Assembly: GCF_009720525.1 (NCBI RefSeq)
Contig: NZ_CP043930.1
Location: 744,001-808,000 of the forward strand
Reading direction: 5' to 3'
Source of the DNA: Gimesia benthica
GTDB lineage: Bacteria; Planctomycetota; Planctomycetia; Planctomycetales; Planctomycetaceae
Length of the DNA stretch: 64,000 nucleotides
Below are positions 56,629-64,000 of the stretch, piece by piece. The translations under genes were made by a program, and so were the position numbers. Each line of letters opens with the position of its first letter. The first letter of the stretch is position 1. The notes below the pieces were generated by a model that was not told where the DNA came from, made no database searches, and saw only the letters and a list, made by a program, of their open reading frames with translations.

Positions 56629-57073
56629 CGGGTGGGCCCGAATATAATTCGGGCCGAGCGCAGCGAGCAGGAAACCAACAGTGCAGAGGAAGGATCCTTA
56701 AACAGCATTCAATACAATTAATGTAGGGTGCGGACCCACGTGTCCGCCCGCCTCGCGACTCCCCACCAGTTCATTCCCCCCAATGGCACAACAGAGCCGC
56801 CCACCAACCCTGGGCAGCAAGGCCCCAGCCGCCGGTAAAAAACCAACCCAGCCATCATACAGATCGGCACAAAGCAGGGGAGCTGAAAACAAACCACCAG
56901 CCAGCATCCATCCACCTGTAAAAAACCAAACCAGCCCCGGTCGTCCACAAAAACCAACCCCAGCCAGCGAACCAGAATTCTGACACACCAACAGCAGAAC
57001 AGAAATGAGCCGCAGGGCATTAGCTGCGGTTGAAACGACAGAGGTCTGCACCACCCAAATCAAGAATCCCCCC
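56629..57073. repeat. Composite repeat unit 1 (blocks A-B-C-D)
   Basis: A (56629-56694): hairpin GGCCCGAAT...ATTCGGGCC then GAGCGCAGCGAGCAGGAAACC. B (56721-56757): hairpin GCGGAC...GTCCGC. C (56777-56932): contains GCCGCCGGTAAAAAACCAAC and CATACAGATCGGCACAAAGC. D (56944-57073): contains AACAGAAATGAGCCGCAGG and GGTTGAAACGACAGAG. All four blocks recur downstream. Confidence 0.8.
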
Positions 57074-57097
57074 GACCGCAGGTAACCCCAAAACACC

Positions 57098-57379
57098 AGG
57101 GTGGGCCCGAATGCAATTCGGGCCGAGCGCAGCGAGCAGGAAACCAACAGTGCAGACAAGAGATCCACAACCCGCCCCCAATTCAAATCAATGCAGGGTG
57201 CGACCCACATTCAACGTAGGGGCAACCCTGTGTGGTTGCCCGCCTCGCGACATTCCACCAGCTCCTCCCCCCAATGGCACAACAGAGCACCCACCAACCC
57301 TGAGCGGCAAGGCGCTAGCCGCCGGTAAAAAACCAACCCAGCCATCATACAGATCGGCACAGAGCAGAGGAGCTGAAAA
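57098..57379. repeat. Composite repeat unit 2, first part (A-B-C), broken by the methyltransferase
   Basis: A (57098-57161), B (57213-57252, hairpin GGGCAACC-CTGTGT-GGTTGCCC) and C (57270-57379). The C block stops inside GGAGCTGAAAA, where the other copies go on with CAAACCACCAGCCAG. Unrelated AT-richer sequence with the methyltransferase follows, and the missing D block appears at 58371. Confidence 0.8.
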
Positions 57380-57499
57380 TTTAGAAGTTGTCTGACTGAT
57401 TCCCTTATGCAGAATACAACTCCCATTTTTTCTCGAACGGAGAAACAGACAGGGATCTCAACACAAACAAATTTTTCTTTGCACTAAGGACCGGCAAGG

Positions 57500-58327
57500 A
57501 TGACGCGGAAAAAGACAGCTGCCAAAAAACATCTTCAATTGGATTCAGTCAAGAAACGACTGGGAAAACCTTTTTTTGAATCAAAGGGTATCGCCATTTA
57601 TCACGGTGACACACTGGAGTTGAGCTCGCAACTACCAGCAAACACTTTCGATGCCCTGATTACGGATCCACCTTATTGTTCGGGGGCACCAGGCAGTGCG
57701 GTAATGGCAGACCCTTCCCAAAAGTATTGTCAGAGTGGAAAAACTCTCGGTCGCCCCTCCTTTGGTGGTGACTTCCGTGATCAAAGATCCTTCAAATATT
57801 GGTCTTTACTTTGGATTGCTCAAGCATTCAATGCCTGTAAAGAGTCGGCATACGGCCTGGTTTTCACTGACTGGCGACAACTGGCCACAATGACCGATGC
57901 CCTTCAGGCAGGTGGTTTCTGTTTTAAAGGCCTGATCAGTTGGGACAAGGGTGGAGGAGCCAGGGCACCGCATAAGGGATACTTTCGACATCAGTGCGAA
58001 TATATTCCCTGGGGAACGAAAGGCAAAGTACCTCGACTGATTGATCGGGGACCATTTGCTGGTTCATATTCGATCAGAGTAAGTCAGCCCGACAAACATC
58101 ATATGACAGGAAAGCCAACACAATTGATGCAACAGCTGGTACAGTGTGTCCCACCTGGCGGACTGACATTCGATCCGTTTTGTGGATCAGGAACAACTCT
58201 GGTCGCCTCTGCTCTGGAAGGACGATCTGCAATCGGCTTTGAAGTTTCTGAGCAGTATTGTGAAATTGCTGCTCAAAGAGTCAAAGCTGCACAGCATGGT
58301 AAGCCATTGCACTTTCAAAAAACCTGA
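57500..58327 (+). CDS. Orphan beta-class DNA methyltransferase
   Basis: A 275-residue amino-methyltransferase (N6-adenine or N4-cytosine). Motif IV DPPY at 56-59 comes before motif I-like FCGSG (227-231, in FDPFCGSGTTLVASALEGR), the order of the beta class. The KPTQLMQQLV segment before motif I is typical. ATG 57500 follows AAGGA (57486-57490) at 9 bases. No restriction nuclease is beside it. It is flanked on both sides by pieces of one repeat unit, and its AT-richer composition fits recent gain. It could be a phage-type or host-regulatory methylase. The recognition site is unknown. Confidence 0.9.
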   Translation: MTRKKTAAKKHLQLDSVKKRLGKPFFESKGIAIYHGDTLELSSQLPANTFDALITDPPYCSGAPGSAVMADPSQKYCQSGKTLGRPSFGGDFRDQRSFKYWSLLWIAQAFNACKESAYGLVFTDWRQLATMTDALQAGGFCFKGLISWDKGGGARAPHKGYFRHQCEYIPWGTKGKVPRLIDRGPFAGSYSIRVSQPDKHHMTGKPTQLMQQLVQCVPPGGLTFDPFCGSGTTLVASALEGRSAIGFEVSEQYCEIAAQRVKAAQHGKPLHFQKT

Positions 58328-58370
58328 AAGACCTGTCATTTAAGACCACTCAATTTCAGATATGACTTCA

Positions 58371-58495
58371 CCGCCAACCCCAGCCAACGAACAAAGATTC
58401 TGACACAACAACAGCAAAACAGAAATGAGCCGCAGGGCGTTAGCCCCGGTTGAAACGACAGAGTTCTACACCACCCAAATCAAGAATCACCACCT
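58371..58495. repeat. Displaced D block of composite repeat unit 2
   Basis: Matches block D of units 1 and 3 (AACAGAAATGAGCCGCAGGGCGTTAG, GGTTGAAACGACAGAG, CACCCAAATCAAGAATCACC, each split across the block). Its left end starts sharply at 58371 after the methyltransferase cassette. Confidence 0.75.
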
Positions 58496-58507
58496 GGCCT
58501 CAATTCA

Positions 58508-58859
58508 AAGTAGGGTGCGGCCCCATGTGTCCGCCCGCCTGGCGACATCCCACTAGTTCCCGTCCCCAATGGCACCACAGATCCCCCACCAACCCTGAGC
58601 GGCAAGGCGCTAGCCGCCGGTAAAAAACCAACCCAGCCATCATACAGATCGGCACAAAGCAGGGGAGCTGAAAACAAACCACCAGCCAGCATCCATCCAC
58701 CTGCAAATACCCCAACCAGTCCAGGTCGTCCACAAAAACCAACCCCAGCCAACGAACCAAAATTCTGTCACACCAACAGCACAACAGAAATTAGCCGCAG
58801 GGCATTAGCCCCGGTTGAAACGACAGAGGTATGCACCGCCCAAATCAAGAATCACCACC
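58508..58859. repeat. Composite repeat unit 3 (B-C-D; A missing)
   Basis: B (58508-58548, GTAGGGTGCGGCCCC...GTCCGCCCGCC), C (58563-58712) and D (58730-58859). Block A is not found before B. Confidence 0.75.
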
Positions 58860-58884
58860 CGACCGAAGGTAACCCCAAAACCCC

Positions 58885-59095
58885 AGGGTGGGCCCGAATG
58901 CAATTCGGGCCGAGCGCAGCGAGCAGGAAACCAACAGTGCAGACAAGCGATCCACAACCAAGCCCCAATGCAATGTAGGGGCAACCCTGTGTGGTTGCCC
59001 GCCGCGCGACATCCCACCAGCTCAACCCCCATTGGCACAACAGAGCACCCACCAACCCTGAGCGGCAACGCCCCAGCCGCCGGTAACAACCAAAT
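58885..59095. repeat. Composite repeat unit 4 (A-B-C; D missing)
   Basis: A (58885-58947), B (58973-59012, GGGCAACC-CTGTGT-GGTTGCCC) and a decayed C (59024-59095, ending near GCCGCCGGTAACAACC). The rest of the spacer to 59283 is C/A-rich without further recognisable blocks. Confidence 0.75.
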
Positions 59096-59283
59096 CACCA
59101 GCCAAAACACCCCACCACGCAAAACCCGTCACCCAGAACAAAATCAGCCCCAACCAAACCAGGCAGGGGCCCCCAGAAACCCAAACCCCGGCACAATCCC
59201 TCACTCAACGATTCAAAAACACCAGCGGTGCTGTTACATTGAAGCAAGCAGGCAAAGCACAAGACAACAGCAGGAGCAGAACC

Positions 59284-59604
59284 ATGTCACAACACGGGCC
59301 CTTTGAGATCTGGGTAGAACTGGAAGCCATCACAGACGGCACCTGGAAAGAGGACGTGGAAGATCAGTTCTGCAACGCGATCATCAAATTCGAAAACGGC
59401 GATCGCATCGGCCTCAACATCTGGAGCGAAGCCCGGTTCAACCGCCGCCCCACGGAGCTGTTCTGGTTCAACAACAAAGTCGCCCACGGCCCGGACCTGA
59501 TCGTCAAAGAGTTCACCATCGACTCTATCAAAGCCACCCTCCGCCAGCTCATCACAGAAAACAACTGGCTCACCGGCAGAGGCTTCCCGGCTCAGGAGGA
59601 TTGA
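59284..59604 (+). CDS. Small hypothetical protein
   Basis: A 106-residue soluble protein. The start at 59284 (MSQHGPFEIWVELEAITDG) is supported by AGGAG about 8 bases upstream; the frame open from 59239 adds a low-complexity stretch. The sequence is balanced alpha/beta (NAIIKFENGDRIGLNIWSEA and DLIVKEFTIDSIKATLRQLI) with no motif I know. It lies between the repeat array and the AT-rich defence operon, on the opposite strand to the latter, and has the GC-rich codon use of the rest of the chromosome. Confidence 0.65.
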   Translation: MSQHGPFEIWVELEAITDGTWKEDVEDQFCNAIIKFENGDRIGLNIWSEARFNRRPTELFWFNNKVAHGPDLIVKEFTIDSIKATLRQLITENNWLTGRGFPAQED

Positions 59605-59741
59605 GACTATTTCGATTCAAATCCGCAAATCACTATCTGAGCAGATGAAAATTATCGAGCAAAAATACATAGAAGCTGACATTCCAGAGAATGTTTTTTC
59701 AATCAAAAGAGAAATTCAATTATTAACTCGAGCTTTAACTA

Positions 59742-61100
59742 TCATTTCATCGATTGTTTGGAAAACTTTTCTAGCAATACTTTACTTGGGTGATTCGCCA
59801 AAGAGACTAATTTATTGACAAGTGCGACAGGAACGATGGCATCATCGTACATATCACATTTCAACTTTTGAATGTTGAGTAGTACCGGTTGTAAATTCAA
59901 ATAATCATCAGTCTTAGGATTTCTATTGACATCCTTATCCGTCACAGGAACCGTCAAGACTAATACCTGCCCATCATTAGAATGAAAAATCGCCTTACCT
60001 CCATAATACGATGAACTTCCGTAATGCATTGTGGATGAATCTCCGGGAATAATATACTTGTAGATATAATCATTACTTAAAAGAAGATAATTCCCTTTAG
60101 ATAGTACCGGTTCACCTTCGAAACGAGAGCATATTTCGCGGGCATGCTCTACGAAAGAACCACTTTTCTCTATACCTACAAGAAATAAATTTTTGTGACG
60201 ACGTAGATGATTGCAAAGAGACCTCATTAGACCATTCATATTCGCCGTCTGCCCTGAAAAACTCAGAGGCCCATCAATGATATATAGAAATTCATTCAGC
60301 AAACTAGATTGATACTCATATATGAAACGTATGAAATGGACCAATATCAACTGCTCAATTAATCTCGTTAAATACCCAAGTATTTCTCCAGCTCCTTGTT
60401 CTTCATCAACCACTTCATGAAGTCTAAATACGTCTGTCAAATATATTTTTCCATCAGGTGTATCAAAGGTAAAATCAGACTTCATATCCCGGATGCTTAA
60501 GTCTACTCGACCACTTCCTGGATTGAGATTTGGATTACTTGCCAACTCATAAACATCTCTTGATTGTGTTTCATATTGCTGGAAAACAAACCACTCAAGA
60601 GTCTCCATAAACGATGAACTATCTTGTTTCCTCATAAAAAAATCATAGATCGATTTTCTAATAGAATCTTTCAACGATGCTTCATTTTTCGAAACTATAT
60701 TCTTTATAGGGATGGCAAGTTTAAATCTCTGAAGATTATGCAATTTTTGCATATCCTCGGGAAAAATGAATGGTTTAGCAGATAGGCTCTTCAAGTCTGC
60801 GGTATTGAAGAGAACGGCCCCGAATTGAAAAAAAGCAAATTGTGCACTTGGAAATTTCTTGTTGACTTCAACAGTTGTGTAGCCTCCATCAACAGAGAGT
60901 ATGTACTTTATAGGGTTATCGATATTATCAGCTAATAATTCACACTGATTACTAATATCATCTTGATTGATTTCAAATGCAGCCTTCGGTAGGCGACAGT
61001 TTTGTACAAATTCCTTGATATAAGGATCTGTTATCAGCTGGGTATGATTAATCTTGGCAGCCCACTCATTAGGCCTATGGCTTCTGCTTGTACTACCCAT
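59742..61100 (-). CDS. NurA-type nuclease of a HerA-NurA module
   Basis: A 452-residue NurA-domain protein. NurA is a Mn-dependent 5'-3' nuclease. The first acidic site is YILSVDGGY (residues 67-74; Asp71). A second is FLYIIDGPL (about 272-280). A later LFLVGIEKSG and the C-terminal region complete the fold. It is larger than archaeal NurA (about 330-400). Directly upstream, with an 8-base gap, is the HerA-like ATPase; the two families work as a complex that resects DNA ends in archaea and act in phage defence in several bacterial systems. Codons are AT-rich, unlike the flanking chromosome, pointing to transfer. Confidence 0.85.
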   Translation of the reverse strand: MGSTSRSHRPNEWAAKINHTQLITDPYIKEFVQNCRLPKAAFEINQDDISNQCELLADNIDNPIKYILSVDGGYTTVEVNKKFPSAQFAFFQFGAVLFNTADLKSLSAKPFIFPEDMQKLHNLQRFKLAIPIKNIVSKNEASLKDSIRKSIYDFFMRKQDSSSFMETLEWFVFQQYETQSRDVYELASNPNLNPGSGRVDLSIRDMKSDFTFDTPDGKIYLTDVFRLHEVVDEEQGAGEILGYLTRLIEQLILVHFIRFIYEYQSSLLNEFLYIIDGPLSFSGQTANMNGLMRSLCNHLRRHKNLFLVGIEKSGSFVEHAREICSRFEGEPVLSKGNYLLLSNDYIYKYIIPGDSSTMHYGSSSYYGGKAIFHSNDGQVLVLTVPVTDKDVNRNPKTDDYLNLQPVLLNIQKLKCDMYDDAIVPVALVNKLVSLANHPSKVLLEKFSKQSMK

Positions 61101-61108
61101 ATTTCTTT

Positions 61109-63163
61109 CTAGTCTTTCTTATCAGCAAGAAATTTATCGATCTGTACTGGAACAACAAAGGGATTGGTATATGTTTTCATCCGAACAAATCCCTTATCGT
61201 TGCCTGCACTGAATTTTAAAAGAGAAGCAATAAAGTCTGAGAAATCATAATACTTGCGTAATTCCCTTAACTCGTCCTCATTATTTAAATGAGCTATAAA
61301 CCAGTTCTGAGTATTTTTTAAAATGTTAGAACTTATGGAGCTTACTTCCTGAGTGGCGTACACCATTCCCAAATGCAACTTTGCACCTTCCTTCGCCAAC
61401 CGATTGTAAATCTGACTGAGGTCCTTATCGTCTTTTTTGGGAAATAGATTATGAGCTTCTTCAAAATAGAACTGTATAAAATTGTTTGGTCTATTACCTA
61501 CAAATCTTGACATCGACTGCATAAACACTGCTTTGCATATCCTCTCCGAAAATATCGACTGAACAGTGGGAGATCCCTGCGACAGGTCGACGATTACTAT
61601 TTTCCCCTCTAATAGCAACTTGGGGATTTTAATTTCAAATGAATCATCTGCCATCATGGTATGAAGTTCATGAAGCTCTTTAACCCGAATTTTCTTGTAA
61701 CCACTAACAGATTCTTTTTCATTTGGTTTTTTGAAACCGGTAAGAAATGCGAGCAATGCCTTTAAATCGTCATCAGCCCATTCATGACCGTTTTTGTTTT
61801 CATATGAGGTAAAATAGCTATCGTCTTTATAATTTTTCCAGACCCATCCAAACCAAGAACATGCATCCTCAAGACTAATTCCCTTAACAGGATCTAGTCC
61901 AGCTTGGTTTACCTTTTTATTAATAGCTGCGTTGCCCGGAAAAGTTACTTTAAAATTTGCAGGTGGTTTAAAACCGGCCTTATATAAACAACACAAGTAA
62001 GCGGCACTGATCCTATCGAATCGAGTCTTTATTGAACGATCTGAAGAATAGTTTTCTGGCTTCGAAAGACTTACAGCTGCAAAATTATTTACGTAATCTC
62101 CGGTGATCTTCTTGTCTTCAAAATAACTTCTTATTAAATCAAAACCATTCTCTACTTCCCTGTAAAAATTGACTTTCATCACCTCAAAACCAGGCTTCTC
62201 CAGAACACTATATCGAATTACATTATCTGCATATAATTCATATATCGCAGTACCTTCATCTTGGAGGTTAGCATTAGCATATTCACCATTAACGTCAAAA
62301 ATAATTTGCCCAACAGGGAAAGTGGGTGCACCTTGCTTTGTGAATGGCTCTTCTGCCCCGACCTTTTCTCTAATATTTTGTATGGATGCTTTGTTAGATA
62401 TTTCTGCTGTAGCTTCAACAATTTTTTTTACTGTATTTGACTTGCCAGTTCTTGTCATTCCAAACGCGGCAGTTCGCTTTCCAATAAAATCTTGCGGACT
62501 TATATAAACATCAACACCTAGTTCTGAATGCTGAAATCTTCTACTAGAACTATACCGAACTGAACCTATCTTGAATTCATTTTCGTTACCAACAATGAGA
62601 TCTATATCTCGTTGATTAACAATTTTTCGCAACACTTTTCCGGTTGCCTTATAAACACTATAGTTATTGGCAGAATAAAAGTTTTCTAAATCGGCACCAA
62701 ACTCAACTCTATAGCTTACTCCCATTTCACCATTCGGTATTGATTGATCCTGGACTTTGTAAAATGCCCCCAAGACACGACAACTCAAACCAGAAAAACT
62801 AAACTCATATCGAGTAAAGTCATCAAGTTTACTCTCCCTCACACTACCAGCCCTGCCGCTGATATCAGAGCCATCTTTGTAATACTCAATCATTGAGCTA
62901 ACAACATCATTATCTGTAGGTAGCTTTGAAGGAGTTAAGGCGCGCAACAAAACTGCCTCATCAACGCCATCTTCACCATCATAAAATGCTAGCAAGAAAG
63001 CTCCTTGGGGTATTCCTTTTACTCGATGCTTCCAAGCATCTGAAACGAGAATTTGCGCATTCTCATAATCTAAATAAAAAGGCCTACCCACAAAAAGCTC
63101 TTCTTTTCGACCTTGTTCGAAAATATCAACATCCAGAATTTCTTTTAACTTTTGCTCTAACAC
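61109..63163 (-). CDS. HerA-type DNA translocase/ATPase of a HerA-NurA module
   Basis: A 684-residue HerA/FtsK-superfamily ATPase. An N-terminal beta-rich HAS-barrel-like region (about 1-220) is followed by Walker A GMTRTGKSNTVKK (235-247) and, much later, Walker B FIQFYFEEAHNLF (about 560-572). An arginine-finger-like region and a C-terminal FVRMKTYTNPFVVP strap follow. In known systems HerA forms a hexamer that pumps DNA to NurA. It is placed after the methyltransferase (25-base gap) and before nurA (8-base gap), so all three are one transcript. Low GC as in its neighbours. Confidence 0.9.
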   Translation of the reverse strand: MLEQKLKEILDVDIFEQGRKEELFVGRPFYLDYENAQILVSDAWKHRVKGIPQGAFLLAFYDGEDGVDEAVLLRALTPSKLPTDNDVVSSMIEYYKDGSDISGRAGSVRESKLDDFTRYEFSFSGLSCRVLGAFYKVQDQSIPNGEMGVSYRVEFGADLENFYSANNYSVYKATGKVLRKIVNQRDIDLIVGNENEFKIGSVRYSSSRRFQHSELGVDVYISPQDFIGKRTAAFGMTRTGKSNTVKKIVEATAEISNKASIQNIREKVGAEEPFTKQGAPTFPVGQIIFDVNGEYANANLQDEGTAIYELYADNVIRYSVLEKPGFEVMKVNFYREVENGFDLIRSYFEDKKITGDYVNNFAAVSLSKPENYSSDRSIKTRFDRISAAYLCCLYKAGFKPPANFKVTFPGNAAINKKVNQAGLDPVKGISLEDACSWFGWVWKNYKDDSYFTSYENKNGHEWADDDLKALLAFLTGFKKPNEKESVSGYKKIRVKELHELHTMMADDSFEIKIPKLLLEGKIVIVDLSQGSPTVQSIFSERICKAVFMQSMSRFVGNRPNNFIQFYFEEAHNLFPKKDDKDLSQIYNRLAKEGAKLHLGMVYATQEVSSISSNILKNTQNWFIAHLNNEDELRELRKYYDFSDFIASLLKFSAGNDKGFVRMKTYTNPFVVPVQIDKFLADKKD

Positions 63164-63188
63164 TAAACCTCTCCCTGACTGGTTGCTA

Positions 63189-64000
63189 TCACTTTTGCTT
63201 TTGGAGTTTGCAATCTAATCCTGGTTCTTCAAATCTCATCATTGATTGACGAGCATACGTCTTATTAGCTTCAATTGAGATCCAGCGTCGATTTAGTTTC
63301 TCTGCACAATATCCGGTGGTATTACTGCCAGCAAAAGGATCGAGAACTAAATCAGACTCATCTGTTAAAAACTCCACAAAAAAATTCACTAATCCTCCAT
63401 GCATTCGAGCAGGATGCGGCGTCACCTTCTTTTTTCTACATCGCTCTAAATAATATTCAGACGAATTTGTATTCGAGAAACTGAGAACATTATGTGGAAG
63501 TCGAACCTCGCGATCTTCTTCTAATGATTCCATCTCAAAAAGATTATGCGCGATACTTCCCCCATTATTCTTTGCAAAAGCGGTAGGGCTAATGTCGTGC
63601 TCTGAAGGACGCTTACCAGAATTATATTTTTTGATTTAATAAGCCTCTGCATACTTTTGGAATATGCTCGAAGTACTTTTGAATTATCAGCTTTTGGGTA
63701 GTCATCTTTTGCTATCCACCAAACGTGGGTATAACTATCGACTGTTCGCAGCCTATTAACAGTGACCCATTGTGCTGGAGATGGAAGCTTTGAAGGGTTG
63801 TAACAAATAAATTCTTGGATCAAACGTAAGCCAGCATCAGGATTATTAACTAGCTGAAAGAGAGACTCTAAATGTAATAGAGACTGAACCGGGCGACCTG
63901 GCTCCCATGCATTTCCAAGCTCGATTACTAATGATCCATCTTCTGCCAGTAGATCAGAAAATATGGGAGCCAAGTTAGCGAACCATTCAAGATACTTGTC
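63189..64000 (-). pseudogene. Beta-class DNA methyltransferase of the HerA-NurA operon, 5' end outside window, frame broken once
   Basis: Reads in from the right edge as KYLEWFANLAPIFSDLLAEDG and DGSLVIELGNAWEPGRP, a helical target-recognition-like middle, then breaks after SMQRLIKSK. The -1 frame continues with YNSGKRPSEHD and ISPTAFAKNN, later RLPHNVLSFSNTN and VLDPFAGSNTTGYCAEKLNRR (motif I), to the stop at 63189. The break is at six A on the coding strand (63627-63632); seven would give one frame. The local heptamer A-AAA-AAT also fits a -1 slippery site. DPPY should lie beyond the window. It may be error, phase variation, frameshifting or a true pseudogene. Promoter-proximal in the defence operon. 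Confidence 0.8.

Noticed and set aside
53298..56708. Minus-strand open frame of 1136 codons
   Set aside because: It lies fully opposite glyA and hisD, two clear conserved genes. The frame stays open because those genes use C/G-ending codons; its peptide is low-complexity Gly/Val/Asp-rich with no domain.
56698..57210. Minus-strand frames in the repeat array (also 57211-57426, 58480-58784, 58805-59122) with similar peptides such as WMLAGGLFSAPLLCADLYDG
   Set aside because: The similarity comes from the repeated DNA itself. The frames are broken differently in each copy, lack ribosome-binding sites and do not start at equivalent positions.
56629..59095. CRISPR array
   Set aside because: The repeats are long, composite and hairpin-rich with no regular spacers of 30-40 bases, and there are no cas genes.
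59645..59818. Plus-strand 57-codon frame between the small hypothetical gene and nurA
   Set aside because: It overlaps the 3' end of nurA by 77 bases, has no clear ribosome-binding site and no recognisable product.
63189..63533. A separate small methyltransferase gene
   Set aside because: It is the motif-I half of the methyltransferase whose first half is in the neighbouring frame; the two join at the A6 tract.

Overview
The window looks like a chromosomal segment of a planctomycete (Planctomycetota, probably a Gimesia-like member of the Planctomycetaceae). The main evidence is the pairing of a PSCyt1/PSD1 (DUF1549/DUF1553) cytochrome-like protein with a Tat-exported DUF1501 protein next to a sulfatase, together with very large exported PQQ-propeller and HEAT-repeat proteins, a sigma-54 activator and a Tad pilus locus. 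The genus is inference only.

Layout. 1-5.4 kb: STAS protein, membrane-anchored HtrA protease, two unassigned proteins, tRNA-Cys. 5.4-13.3 kb: a sigma-54 enhancer-binding protein followed by a Tad/Flp-type pilus locus on the minus strand (three paralogous pilins, cpaB, tadA/cpaF, tadB, tadC). A near-consensus -24/-12 promoter and a cluster of GTTAAC-type sites lie upstream of the pilins. 13.4-20.2 kb: membrane proteins, HAD hydrolase, tandem-ACT protein, Gfo/Idh/MocA oxidoreductase and an alcohol dehydrogenase. 20.2-30.6 kb: sulfatase, DUF1501 and PSCyt1/PSD1 genes and a 1562-residue PQQ-propeller protein. 30.7-46.7 kb: mainly housekeeping genes (tRNA-Gly, glycyl-tRNA synthetase, ComB, PurD, Asd, LysA), exported HEAT and thioredoxin-like proteins, a NagB-deacetylase fusion and a divergent deacetylase. 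46.8-51.8 kb: a probable sugar-acid catabolic cluster (MFS transporter, DHDPS-family aldolase, ceramidase-like protein, enolase-superfamily dehydratase). 52-56.1 kb: a BRCT-MerR-TPR protein, then glyA and hisD.

56.1-59.2 kb is an almost gene-free array of a roughly 450-bp composite repeat (sub-blocks A, B, C, D) interrupted by an orphan beta-class DNA methyltransferase. From about 59.6 kb the base composition turns clearly AT-rich and a minus-strand operon of DNA methyltransferase, HerA-type ATPase and NurA-type nuclease runs to the window edge. This is the most likely defence system in the window and the best candidate for something undescribed.

Two genes, tadA and the edge methyltransferase, are each broken by what looks like one missing base in a homopolymer (G5 and A6). 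Both would be repaired by a -1 shift, so sequencing error, phase variation or programmed frameshifting should be separated before either gene is called dead.
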